A stretch of 64,000 bases of DNA from Tolypothrix brevis GSE-NOS-MK-07-07A (GTDB taxonomy: Bacteria > Cyanobacteriota > Cyanobacteriia > Cyanobacteriales > Nostocaceae). This document shows positions 25,478 to 32,766 of this stretch, piece after piece. Positions within the stretch are counted from its first letter, which is position 1; each line of letters begins with the position of its first letter. The notes under the pieces were generated by a model. That model was given only the letters and a program-made list of their open reading frames with translations. It made no database searches and was not told the origin of the DNA. A program made the translations under genes and the position numbers. The stretch lies in NCBI GenBank assembly GCA_019358985.1, contig JAHHIJ010000001.1:233270-297269 (forward strand). The letters run 5' to 3'.

Positions 25478-27019
25478 ATGGCGCGTCTGGCACTGCTGAG
25501 TGTATCTAACAAAACTGGTTTAATTGACCTTGCCCGTAGCTTGGTAGAAGAATTTGGCTTTGATTTAATCAGCAGTGGGGGAACAGCCAAAGCTATCATT
25601 GAAGCTGGATTACCAGTTACAAAAGTTGCCGATTACACAGGCTCACCAGAAATTTTAGGCGGTCGAGTCAAAACGCTGCATCCCCGAATTCATGGAGGAA
25701 TCTTAGCACGGCGGGATGTGCCTGAGGATCTGACTGATTTGGCAAACAATCAAATTCGCCCGATTGATTTAGTCGTGGTGAACCTTTATCCTTTTGAGGA
25801 AACGATCGCTCGAACTGATGTAACTTTAGCCGCAGCAGTTGAACAAATCGATATCGGTGGTCCAGCAATGTTGAGAGCGGCATCGAAAAACTTCGCTCAT
25901 CTGACAGTTTTATGCGATCCGGCTCAATATCACGATTATTTGCAGCAATTGCGGGAAAATAAAGGTGAAGTTTCTCTAGAGTTTCGTACTAACTGTGCTT
26001 TAAAAGGATTTTTGCATACTTCGAGTTATGACCAAGCGATCGCATCCTACCTCAGCCAGCAGCAGAAAACCGAATCAACACCTGAACAATTCACCCTTTC
26101 TGGCAAACAATTGCAAGCTTTGCGCTATGGCGAAAATCCCCATCAAAGCGCCGGCTGGTATGAAACGGCAAACACGACCACTGGATGGGCAGCTGCAACT
26201 AAACTTCAAGGCAAAGAACTTAGTTACAACAACTTAGTTGATTTAGAAGCTGCACGGCGGATCATTTCGGAATTTCCAGACACGCCCGCTGCGGCGATTC
26301 TTAAGCATACTAATCCGTGTGGTGTGGCTTTGGGAAGCAATCTTAACGAAGCTTATCAAAAAGCTTTTAATGCGGATGCAACTTCGGCGTTTGGGGGAAT
26401 TGTTGCGCTCAACGGAACCATTGATGCGGATACAGCTAGGGAGTTAACCAAGACATTTTTAGAATGTGTAGTTGCACCAAGTTGTGATGAAGAAGCATTA
26501 AGTATTCTTGGGGCAAAATCTAAAGTGCGAATTTTGATTTTACCTGATTTGAGCAGCGGACCGAAAGAAACAGTCAAAGCGATCGCCGGCGGTTTTCTCG
26601 TGCAAGCGGCAGATGATATGATAGCTGATACAAGTCAATGGAAAATTGTCAGCGATCGCCAACCTACCCAAACAGAGTTAGAAGAATTGCTGTTTGCTTG
26701 GAAAGTTTGCAAACACGTTAAGTCTAACGCGATTGTGGTTAGTAGCGATCGTACAACATTAGGTGTCGGTGCCGGTCAAATGAACCGCGTCGGTTCAGTT
26801 AAAATTGCTTTAGAACAAGCTGGAGAGAAAGCCAAAGGTGCAATTTTAGCTAGCGATGGATTTTTCCCTTTTGATGATTCGGTGATAATATCTGCACAGA
26901 AGGGAATTAGTGCGATCGTTCAACCAGGAGGCAGCTTGCGAGATGCTGACTCAATCAAAGCTGCAAACGAACTCGGTTTGGTGATGGTGTTCACAGGTAT
27001 GCGTCACTTTCTCCATTAA
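25478..27019 (+). CDS. purH: Bifunctional purine biosynthesis protein PurH
   Basis: 513 aa. The IMP cyclohydrolase (MGS-like) half has SGGTAKAI, GGRVKTLHPRIHGGILARRD and GGPAMLRAASKN. The AICAR transformylase half begins near LRYGENPHQSA and has LKHTNPCGVA and the KSNAIVVSSDRTTLGVGAGQ region, ending FTGMRHFLH. It catalyses the last two steps to IMP. ATG is at 25478, with GGAAATT just upstream. Full length. Downstream begins the repeat and short-RNA region. Confidence 0.96.
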   Translation: MARLALLSVSNKTGLIDLARSLVEEFGFDLISSGGTAKAIIEAGLPVTKVADYTGSPEILGGRVKTLHPRIHGGILARRDVPEDLTDLANNQIRPIDLVVVNLYPFEETIARTDVTLAAAVEQIDIGGPAMLRAASKNFAHLTVLCDPAQYHDYLQQLRENKGEVSLEFRTNCALKGFLHTSSYDQAIASYLSQQQKTESTPEQFTLSGKQLQALRYGENPHQSAGWYETANTTTGWAAATKLQGKELSYNNLVDLEAARRIISEFPDTPAAAILKHTNPCGVALGSNLNEAYQKAFNADATSAFGGIVALNGTIDADTARELTKTFLECVVAPSCDEEALSILGAKSKVRILILPDLSSGPKETVKAIAGGFLVQAADDMIADTSQWKIVSDRQPTQTELEELLFAWKVCKHVKSNAIVVSSDRTTLGVGAGQMNRVGSVKIALEQAGEKAKGAILASDGFFPFDDSVIISAQKGISAIVQPGGSLRDADSIKAANELGLVMVFTGMRHFLH

Positions 27020-27060
27020 TTGAGACTTACACACGTAGTAACCGATTCATCGGTTATATT

Positions 27061-27146
27061 AGTCATCTCCAGATTCATACGTAAAGACGTTCCGGCGGAA
27101 CGTCTAATCAAGGGTTTCGGGCAACGCATAATTTATGGAGATGTCT
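27061..27146. mobile_element. AGACAT-type MITE, 86 bp, ATT target duplication
   Basis: The left end AGTCATCTCC has one mutation, the core is GACGTTCCGGCGGAACGTC, and the right end is GGAGATGTCT. It is flanked by ATT at 27058-27060 and 27147-27149. Confidence 0.75.
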
Positions 27147-27312
27147 ATTAGGCACTCACTATGAGATTAAATTACAATAACTTTCATCTATTTGAACCAC
27201 ACATCAAAAACTAAAACCTATGTAGAGACGTTACATCTAACGCCTCTATTTACCCGAAAATTGCTGTATTTGAAAAAAAAATAGTCAGTTCACAAATCGT
27301 CACTTAAAGTAG

Positions 27313-27341
27313 TTGCAGTTTGACAGAACTGATGATATTCT
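27313..27341 (+). promoter_or_regulatory. Promoter of short-RNA unit 1
   Basis: TTGCAG (27313-27318), a 17-bp spacer and TATTCT (27336-27341), close to the sigma-70 consensus. The same promoter is repeated every 171 bp; in unit 4 the -35 is TTGCAT. Confidence 0.65.
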
Positions 27342-27347
27342 TAAATC

Positions 27348-27418
27348 GTGTGTGAGGAGCAAGTTAAAAGTAAAAAACGCCTGGGGTGGAAACACGGTAA
27401 CACTCCCAGGCGTTTTTT
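27348..27418 (+). ncRNA. Short RNA unit 1, about 71 nt
   Basis: The start is inferred 7 bp after the -10. The 5' part is single-stranded and holds GTGTGTGAGGAGCAAG. The 3' part is a strong terminator hairpin, AAAAAACGCCTGGG paired with CCCAGGCGTTTTTT (27372-27385 with 27405-27418). There is no start codon at a useful distance after GAGGAG. Multi-copy layout resembles the heterocyst RNA NsiR1, but I cannot show sequence homology. Confidence 0.7.
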
Positions 27419-27456
27419 CATGGCAATAAAACAGCCCAAAGAAAGAAAATTGTGTC

Positions 27457-27470
27457 CAGTTGGACAACTG
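27457..27470. promoter_or_regulatory. Palindrome upstream of unit 2 promoter, possible operator
   Basis: CAGTTGGACAACTG is a perfect inverted repeat (CAGTTG-GA-CAACTG) about 50-60 bp before the inferred start of unit 2. It recurs before units 3 and 4 and after the array, and is conserved while nearby bases vary. Confidence 0.4.
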
Positions 27471-27518
27471 TCACTCGATATACTTGCAGTTTGACACAAC
27501 TGATGATATTCTTAAATC

Positions 27519-27589
27519 GTGTGTGAGGAGCAAGTTAAAAGTAAAAAACGCCTGGGGTGGAAACACGGTAACACTCCCAGGCGTTTTTT
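27519..27589 (+). ncRNA. Short RNA unit 2
   Basis: Same transcript as unit 1 at +171 bp, with an identical GTGTGTGAGGAGCAAG leader and terminator hairpin. Confidence 0.7.
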
Positions 27590-27689
27590 CATGGCGATAA
27601 AACAGCCCAAAGAAAAAAAATTGTGTCCAGTTGGACAACTGTCACTCGATATACTTGCAGTTTGATAGAACTGATGATATTCTTAAATC

Positions 27690-27760
27690 GTGTGTGAGGA
27701 GCAAGTTAAAAGTAAAAAACGCCTGGGGTGGAAACACGGTAACACTCCCAGGCGTTTTTT
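27690..27760 (+). ncRNA. Short RNA unit 3
   Basis: Same transcript at +342 bp. The promoter is intact (TTGCAG, TATTCT); the spacer has GATAGAACT in place of GACAGAACT. Confidence 0.7.
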
Positions 27761-27860
27761 CATGGCGATAAAACAGCCCAAAGAAAAAAAATTGTGTCCA
27801 GTTGGACAACTGTCACTCGATATACTTGCATTTTGACACAACTGATGATATTCTTAAATC

Positions 27861-27931
27861 GTGTGTGAGGAGCAAGTTAAAAGTAAAAAACGCCTGGGGT
27901 GGAAACACGGTAACACTCCCAGGCGTTTTTT
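27861..27931 (+). ncRNA. Short RNA unit 4
   Basis: Same transcript at +513 bp. The -35 is TTGCAT. The spacer after its terminator is interrupted by a MITE at 27954-28045. Confidence 0.68.
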
Positions 27932-27953
27932 CATGGCGATAAAACAGCCCAAA

Positions 27954-28045
27954 AGACATAGGAGTGAAAATGAACTATACGTTGTCCACAACCCTTGATT
28001 AGACGTAGCACTGCTACGTCTCTACGTATGACTCTGGAGATGTCT
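27954..28045. mobile_element. Clean 92-bp AGACAT...ATGTCT MITE insertion with AAA duplication
   Basis: The other three units read CAGCCCAAAGAAA. Here the sequence is CAGCCC-AAA-AGACAT...ATGTCT-AAA-GAAAG, so the empty site is known. The element carries the hairpin GACGTAGCACTGCTACGTC and the phrase CCACAACCCTTGATTAGACG, that is, the family tail in reverse orientation. Confidence 0.88.
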
Positions 28046-28096
28046 AAAGAAAGAAAATTGTGTCCAGTTGGACAACTGTCATATCATATAGTTCAC

Positions 28097-28289
28097 TCAT
28101 CACATAGTCAAATCTAGTCAGACACATGCAATGGATGGTTTAAGCAACTCTACTTTCAGCATGGACACGCTTAAATAGTGGAGTTATCCGCCTTGGATGT
28201 ACTACCAGACATCCCCTATCCCTCCACAACGCCGTTAGTTGATTTGGGATTACTTTTAGTTTGAGATTAAGGTTTGCTTAATCTTTTTT
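28097..28289 (+). ncRNA. Possible structured RNA ending in an intrinsic terminator
   Basis: About 190 bp without a gene. It has a local stem TTTAAGC (28139-28145) with GCTTAAA (28169-28175), another GTGGAG (28178-28183) with CTCCAC (28222-28227), and a terminator hairpin GATTAAG-GTTTG-CTTAATC followed by TTTTTT (28265-28289). No coding frame ends here, so the terminator suggests a non-coding transcript. The start is not determined and no family is recognised. Confidence 0.35.
28265..28289 (+). terminator. Intrinsic terminator with no upstream gene
   Basis: Seven-bp stem GATTAAG/CTTAATC, 5-nt loop, then six T residues. Confidence 0.7.
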
Positions 28290-28468
28290 GAGGTAGTTCA
28301 ATGAGAACGCTCAGTCAGAGTGTAGCATTTTTTTGTAAATATAAGGCTATATTAGACTAGATTTTTAGTAAAGTTTTATCATACCCGCTGTAGAAACTTT
28401 TCCGGATCGCGCCTCTACATTGTTTTCTGGAGATGTTTAATGTATAGAAACGATCGCAAGGTGAATAG

Positions 28469-30265
28469 ATGATTAATCAGACATACACGGCTGATGTTTT
28501 AGTTGTTGGTGGGGGAACCGGCGGAACTGCTGCTGCTATTCAAGCAGCACGGTCTAAAGCAAAAACTATCCTGGTGAGTGAATTTCCTTGGCTAGGGGGA
28601 ATGCTGACTTCAGCGGGGGTAAGTGTACCCGATGGTAATGAATTAGAAGCATTTCAGACAGGTTTATGGGGTGAGTTTTTGCGAGAATTGCGTTCTCGAC
28701 AGCCAGGAGGATTAGACAATAGTTGGGTGAGCTTTTTTAGTTACGATCCGCGTATTGGGGCAGCGATTTTTGCCGATTGGGTGCGAGAATTACCAAATCT
28801 CCATTGGATTGCCGGCAAAGTTCCGTTATCGGTTTTGCGACAGGCAGATTGTATTACTGGCGTTTGCTTTGCTGATTTTACTGTCAAAGCAAAGATTATT
28901 CTCGACGGCACAGAATTAGGAGATTTATTGGCTTTGGGGGAAATACCTCACCGCTGGGGTTGGGAATTACAATCTCAATGGGGAGAACCAAGCGCCCCAG
29001 CAGATTTTAATTATATCACACAAAAATATCCCGTGCAAGCGCCGACTTGGGTTGTGATAATGCAAGATTTTGGGGAAGAAAAAGCCCCAGAAATTTCCCC
29101 TGCACCCAATCAAGATTTATCACAGTTTGCAGGGGCTTGGGATGATTATGGTGCCGAGAAGTTTTTGAATTACGGACGCTTGCCAGGGGGGCTATTCATG
29201 ATGAATTGGCCCATCTGTGGCAATGACTACGGCAAAGAAATCGGGCGATTGATAGAGTCAGAGGCATCAAAAAGTGAATTTTTAGAAGAATGTCGCTGGC
29301 ACAGCCAAAATTTTGCCCATTTTATCCAAAATCAACTAGGCGATCGCTATGGCTTGGCAGAACAAGTTTTTCCCGAATACCGAAATCTCAGCACGGCTTA
29401 CGCCCTACATCCCTACTACCGAGAAAGCCGGCGTTTGGTGGGACTAACTACTATGCGAGAACAGGATATTTTGCCTTCTTCTGGGGGTAGAGTTGCATCT
29501 TTAAATAGCGATCGCTTCGCCCCTGGCGTTTGCGAAGCGATCGCTATTGGTAATTACGCCAATGACCACCATTATCCCGGAATCAACTACCAGCTACAAC
29601 CCAAATCTATACGCTGGGGGGGACGTTGGACAGGAACTCCCTTCACAATTGGTTACGGTTGTCTAATTCCTGCCCAAACGGATGGTTTATTGGTGTGTGA
29701 AAAAAATATCTCTGTATCGCATATAACTAATGGTGCAACGAGATTGCAACCTGTAGTTATGGGCATCGGTCAAGCGGCAGGAATGGCAGCAGCTATGTGC
29801 GTTGAGTTGAACATTCAGCCGAGAGATTTACCTGTCAGAATGCTGCAAAATGGTTTGTTGCAAGACTTACGCTCTCCTGCGGCAATCATTCCCTTATTCA
29901 ATTTACCGCCAGATCATCCGGAATGGCTGGACTGGCAGCTGTATTACTTAGACAACCCAGATGCTTATCCCGCAACTGGAAATTGTCCTATTTCATCTAA
30001 TCTTCATTACAAAGACTTGCAAAATAAATACGTACAATCACTTAATAAAACAACTTTACGGGGCATCTTCCATCGCCAAGATCAGCAAGATTACAGATTT
30101 AGCATCACTACAGTAACTCAAAAGCAATTGCTTTTACAAATTGTGACTTTGCGATCGCATATAGACGAGCAACTGCAAAACTTTACCCGTCAGCAACCGC
30201 TACAAATTTGCGGTTACTGGAATCGTGCCGGTAATTGGTTATTAGTTGAACATATTCAGGAATAA
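28469..30265 (+). CDS. FAD-dependent oxidoreductase (FAD_oxidored family)
   Basis: 598 aa. The N-terminal dinucleotide-binding motif is ADVLVVGGGTGGTAAAIQAA (residues about 8-27), then LGGMLTSAGVSVPDGNE, typical of PF12831-type flavoproteins. A late GIGQAAGMAAAMCVE segment closes the FAD site. The last 140 residues are not family core and may bind a ligand. The substrate is unknown. ATG follows a weak GCAAGG RBS. A degenerate MITE end (TTCTGGAGATGTTTAA) lies just upstream, at 28425-28440. Confidence 0.8.
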   Translation: MINQTYTADVLVVGGGTGGTAAAIQAARSKAKTILVSEFPWLGGMLTSAGVSVPDGNELEAFQTGLWGEFLRELRSRQPGGLDNSWVSFFSYDPRIGAAIFADWVRELPNLHWIAGKVPLSVLRQADCITGVCFADFTVKAKIILDGTELGDLLALGEIPHRWGWELQSQWGEPSAPADFNYITQKYPVQAPTWVVIMQDFGEEKAPEISPAPNQDLSQFAGAWDDYGAEKFLNYGRLPGGLFMMNWPICGNDYGKEIGRLIESEASKSEFLEECRWHSQNFAHFIQNQLGDRYGLAEQVFPEYRNLSTAYALHPYYRESRRLVGLTTMREQDILPSSGGRVASLNSDRFAPGVCEAIAIGNYANDHHYPGINYQLQPKSIRWGGRWTGTPFTIGYGCLIPAQTDGLLVCEKNISVSHITNGATRLQPVVMGIGQAAGMAAAMCVELNIQPRDLPVRMLQNGLLQDLRSPAAIIPLFNLPPDHPEWLDWQLYYLDNPDAYPATGNCPISSNLHYKDLQNKYVQSLNKTTLRGIFHRQDQQDYRFSITTVTQKQLLLQIVTLRSHIDEQLQNFTRQQPLQICGYWNRAGNWLLVEHIQE

Positions 30266-30309
30266 TCAAAACATTTTTTTCAGTCAAAAACGTTACTTTT
30301 GTCAGAATG

Positions 30310-30340
30310 TCCGGACGCAGTAAAAAAAACTAAGTATCAG
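30310..30340 (+). promoter_or_regulatory. DIF-type motif upstream of patX
   Basis: A perfect TCCGGA (30310-30315) is followed 19 bp later by TATCAG (30335-30340), 32 bp before the start codon of patX. TCCGGA near -35 is the motif reported for promoters active early in heterocyst differentiation. Confidence 0.55.
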
Positions 30341-30372
30341 TGAAGTAGATAGTTCCAAAATAGACATTTATT

Positions 30373-30615
30373 ATGCGTGCTACTATTTCACTTCTAATTG
30401 CTAGTTTAGTATTCGGCTCCTTAGCTTTTAACTGCCAAGCGATCGTAAATAGCTTATCTAATCTGTTGCTATCCTATGATGATTCCGAACAATTTATATC
30501 GGCTAAACCCAAGCCCAAAACCAGACCAAACCAACCAGAAGAGCCAATACCTCATCGGGGTAGTGGACGTAGAGAGTTAATCCAATATGTCGGTCAGACA
30601 TATCCTGCTGTTTAA
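30373..30615 (+). CDS. patX: PatX, RGSGR-containing heterocyst inhibitor precursor
   Basis: 80 aa. A signal peptide (ATISLLIASLVFGSLAFNC) is followed by a low-complexity Lys/Pro region (AKPKPKTRPNQPEEP) and HRGSGRRELIQYV, with R62-G-S-G-R66 an exact copy of the PatS/HetN inhibitor pentapeptide. RG(S/T)GR peptides derived from such proteins block the regulator HetR and set heterocyst spacing (established for PatS and PatX). The position one to two genes from gifA-glnA matches my recollection of Anabaena 7120 (patX asl2332, gifA asl2329, glnA alr2328). A TCCGGA motif lies upstream. Confidence 0.88.
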   Translation: MRATISLLIASLVFGSLAFNCQAIVNSLSNLLLSYDDSEQFISAKPKPKTRPNQPEEPIPHRGSGRRELIQYVGQTYPAV

Positions 30616-30919
30616 CAACTATAAGGGAAGGTAACTTGTTAAAACGACAATTTTCTTGTAGCAAGAAAATCTTCATGCAGTTAAACAGGGTGTTATGCCT
30701 CATACATTTGATACATACACCCTTAGTACACATATAGCATTAGAGATACAAAAAATCAGGCGATCGCTCAGTACTTCAGCGCAGGAAGTGCTAATAATTT
30801 TTAATACCATTTCACGATCGCAATACATATAAAAATGTAGAGACGTAGCAATGCTACGTCTCTGCATTGCTACCTCTCTACAAAAATCAACGCCAAAGCC
30901 CCATTTAGCCAGGATAAGC
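30616..30919. other. Spacer after patX with one palindrome
   Basis: It contains GTAGAGACGTAGCAATGCTA plus complement at 30837-30865 and a hairpin around ATTTTCTTGTAGCAAGAAAAT near 30650-30670 that could end the patX transcript. No gene is seen. Confidence 0.5.
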
Positions 30920-31804
30920 TTAAGCGGTTGTTTTCTGCGCCTTAATGCCGTTAAGGAACATCGGCACGATGTTATCCATAAATCCTTGTGGATCGCGCTG
31001 CCAAGCCTTTTGTGCTGCCATAATTCTGGTAAACTGCAACTCAGGTGCAAACAAAGTCTGCGGTAAACGCTCCATTAAATACTGGGGACGTTCCCAAACA
31101 GGCATTGTGTTTGCCACTTCTACCAAGTTGGCTACTCCACGCAATTCGGCTCCTAAGGTGATATCCATTCCCGATTCAAAGGCTGCTTGTTCAATTGCTG
31201 CATATTTCCGCTTTGCCTTTTCCACCTTTTGTTGGTGTTCTGGACTTTTGCGGGCAATTTCTGCTAACCAACGATTACCCCAGCGGACATGTCCTGCTTC
31301 TTCTGGAAAGATTTTCTCAATGGTTTCCCGAATTTTAATATTTTCTTCGGTTTGCGGTGCTTGTTTGAGAGCGTAAATGTGTGCTGAGAAATATTCGCAA
31401 CCTCGTTTTTCAGTCACGTTAATTGCTGCGAGGGTAGAAATTACAAAATCATCAAGGTCTTTAGCTGGATCTTTTTGGTCACTGTCTAAGAGCCTTTCAA
31501 ATTCATCAATGTAGGATGAACCAGGAGGAGTTCCGATATCAGCTCCCAAATCAATCAACAAATCAGTTAGCCACATAGCGTGACGAGCTTCATCTGAAAT
31601 ATGATGTGACAAATCCCGCACGAGTTCTGGTGGCTTGCCATTGAGTCTTTCAATTACCTCAGTCAGGTCTTTGCAGCTGCGTTGTTCGCTGTAACGGTAG
31701 CGGTTGAGGGTAATTAAATGAATTTCGCGATCGCTCACTACCCTTTTTAAAATATCTCTCGCACCCAAAGCATTCTGAAATTTACGTGGGTAAGCAACAG
31801 TCAT
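30920..31804 (-). CDS. Ferritin-like domain protein (predicted di-iron carboxylate)
   Basis: 294 aa, largely helical. Two E-x-x-H motifs, DEARHAMW (about residue 72) and EEAGHVRW (about 173), plus upstream acidic residues on partner helices, fit a four-helix-bundle di-iron site. The reaction is unknown; ferritin-like proteins store or oxidise iron or act as oxidases. The tail is Met/Gln-rich. It is convergent with patX, and this neighbourhood is shared with other heterocystous genomes as far as I recall. The function in that context is not known. Confidence 0.7.
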   Translation of the reverse strand: MTVAYPRKFQNALGARDILKRVVSDREIHLITLNRYRYSEQRSCKDLTEVIERLNGKPPELVRDLSHHISDEARHAMWLTDLLIDLGADIGTPPGSSYIDEFERLLDSDQKDPAKDLDDFVISTLAAINVTEKRGCEYFSAHIYALKQAPQTEENIKIRETIEKIFPEEAGHVRWGNRWLAEIARKSPEHQQKVEKAKRKYAAIEQAAFESGMDITLGAELRGVANLVEVANTMPVWERPQYLMERLPQTLFAPELQFTRIMAAQKAWQRDPQGFMDNIVPMFLNGIKAQKTTA

Positions 31805-31916
31805 AGTTTTTATTGAGTTTTGTAAACCAGTATTTTGATAGTAACTTAGTGCTAGTTCGGTTGAGCATTATAACTTGTAGCGATCGCCCTACAAGGAAGT
31901 GAAAATGTAGAGCGGT

Positions 31917-32156
31917 TTAATGGTTCTGCAAGGCTTGTCTGCGCCGTCCTTCCGCTTTCAGTTCTTCCAAGGTCATGGAGAAATTTTTCCTATCTGCTTC
32001 CTCAATTCCCCGTAGCAGTTCTTCTTTCAAATAGTCGGTATGGTCTTTCAAAAGCTGCAAAGCGGCACAAATAACCTCATTTTCAGAAGCATACACGCCA
32101 CTGGCAATAGTTGCTCTGACGAGTTCTTCGAGTTCCAGTGGCAAAAAAACTTGCAT
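31917..32156 (-). CDS. ParD/CopG-type antitoxin without a partner
   Basis: 79 aa: MQVFLPLELEELVRATIASG followed by SENEVICAALQLLKDHTDYL, a ribbon-helix-helix N-terminus of the ParD family, then an acidic C-terminal helix. A ParE toxin normally overlaps or follows; none is present on either side (stop at 31917, next gene 110 bp away). It is probably an orphan antitoxin. It lies between the ferritin-like gene and gifA. Confidence 0.75.
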   Translation of the reverse strand: MQVFLPLELEELVRATIASGVYASENEVICAALQLLKDHTDYLKEELLRGIEEADRKNFSMTLEELKAEGRRRQALQNH

Positions 32157-32301
32157 AAACTAGCGGTGTTTTACTTGGGGAGTATAAGCTATTTTTACCG
32201 AAAAACGCCGCTGACAACAACTTTTTACCAACACTCTATTTTAACCGGGGCAGAGTTTAGTGCTGCGGACAAATATTAAGTTTTGTAACAAATGCGTTTT
32301 T

Positions 32302-32333
32302 GTAACTTTGGTTACAGAATTTTTTGCTATAGT
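32302..32333 (+). promoter_or_regulatory. NtcA site overlapping the gifA promoter
   Basis: GTA-ACTTTGGT-TAC (32302-32315) matches GTA-N8-TAC exactly. TATAGT at 32328-32333 is the -10. The site sits over the -35 position, so bound NtcA should repress, as is established for gif genes when nitrogen is scarce. Confidence 0.8.
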
Positions 32334-32391
32334 GGTTTTGTAGATGAAAAATGAATCTATAAATCATTAAGACAATAAAGAGGAACTTGAT

Positions 32392-32595
32392 ATGTCTACC
32401 CAAGAAAAAGCCCGTGCTTTAATGATGCGTCATTATCAGTTGGTAAAAAATCGTCAACAATCGATGCTGGAACGTGTTGGTGAAGAACTAGGTCTTCCTG
32501 CTGGCAAAGCATCCCATTACTGGAACCCAATTCAAGGTAAGATAGATCCTACCGTTCGTATGACTTGCGATCGCAGCAATGCCACAATGAGCTAG
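32392..32595 (+). CDS. gifA: Glutamine synthetase inactivating factor IF7
   Basis: 67 aa, basic and short. MSTQEKARALMMRHYQLVKN then RQQSMLERV and YWNPIQGKI match the IF7 family, which binds and inactivates type I glutamine synthetase when ammonium is plentiful. RBS AGAGGAA lies 8 bp before ATG. It is convergent with glnA (its target), sharing a bidirectional terminator. The exact NtcA site over its promoter fits repression under nitrogen starvation. Confidence 0.92.
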   Translation: MSTQEKARALMMRHYQLVKNRQQSMLERVGEELGLPAGKASHYWNPIQGKIDPTVRMTCDRSNATMS

Positions 32596-32660
32596 GGACT
32601 TTATTAACGTAGTGAGCGATTTATCGCTCAATTTAATCAGAACAACCCAAGATGCTAGTC

Positions 32661-32686
32661 AAAAAAAAGCCACCCGTAGGTGGCTT
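32661..32686 (-). terminator. Bidirectional terminator between gifA and glnA
   Basis: The hairpin AAGCCACC-CGTA-GGTGGCTT is preceded on the plus strand by eight A residues, which become the U-run for glnA on the minus strand. It also ends gifA, with a weaker T-run. Confidence 0.75.
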
Positions 32687-32708
32687 AATTATGTTCTCAA
32701 ATAACGCA

Positions 32709-32764
32709 ATTTAAGCGTTGAAACCCTTACTACAACTAAGATTTAAGCGTTGAAACCCTTACTA
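32709..32764. repeat. Two direct copies of a 24-bp sequence next to glnA stop
   Basis: ATTTAAGCGTTGAAACCCTT plus ACTA occurs at 32709-32732 and 32741-32764, with an 8-bp gap. The second copy ends 3 bp before the glnA stop. Only two copies are present. Confidence 0.85.
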
Positions 32765-32766
32765 AC

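Larger units (their letters stand above)
27311..28081 (+). repeat. Tandem array of four 171-bp short-RNA units
   Basis: Corresponding points recur at 27341, 27512, 27683 and 27854, exactly 171 bp apart. Units differ by only a few substitutions (for example GACAGAACT, GACACAACT and GATAGAACT). Each unit contains a promoter, a short transcribed part with an intrinsic terminator, and a spacer with the palindrome CAGTTGGACAACTG. A 92-bp MITE sits in the spacer after the fourth unit. Confidence 0.95.

Noticed and set aside
27348..27418. The short RNA itself as Yfr1
   Set aside because: The CUCCUCACAC core is on the opposite strand, and there the terminator hairpin would precede the motif; the RNA made from the visible promoter carries the complement.
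32709..32764. GTTGAAAC-containing direct repeat near glnA as a CRISPR repeat
   Set aside because: Only two copies, 8-bp gap, no cas genes; GTTGAAAC alone is not enough.
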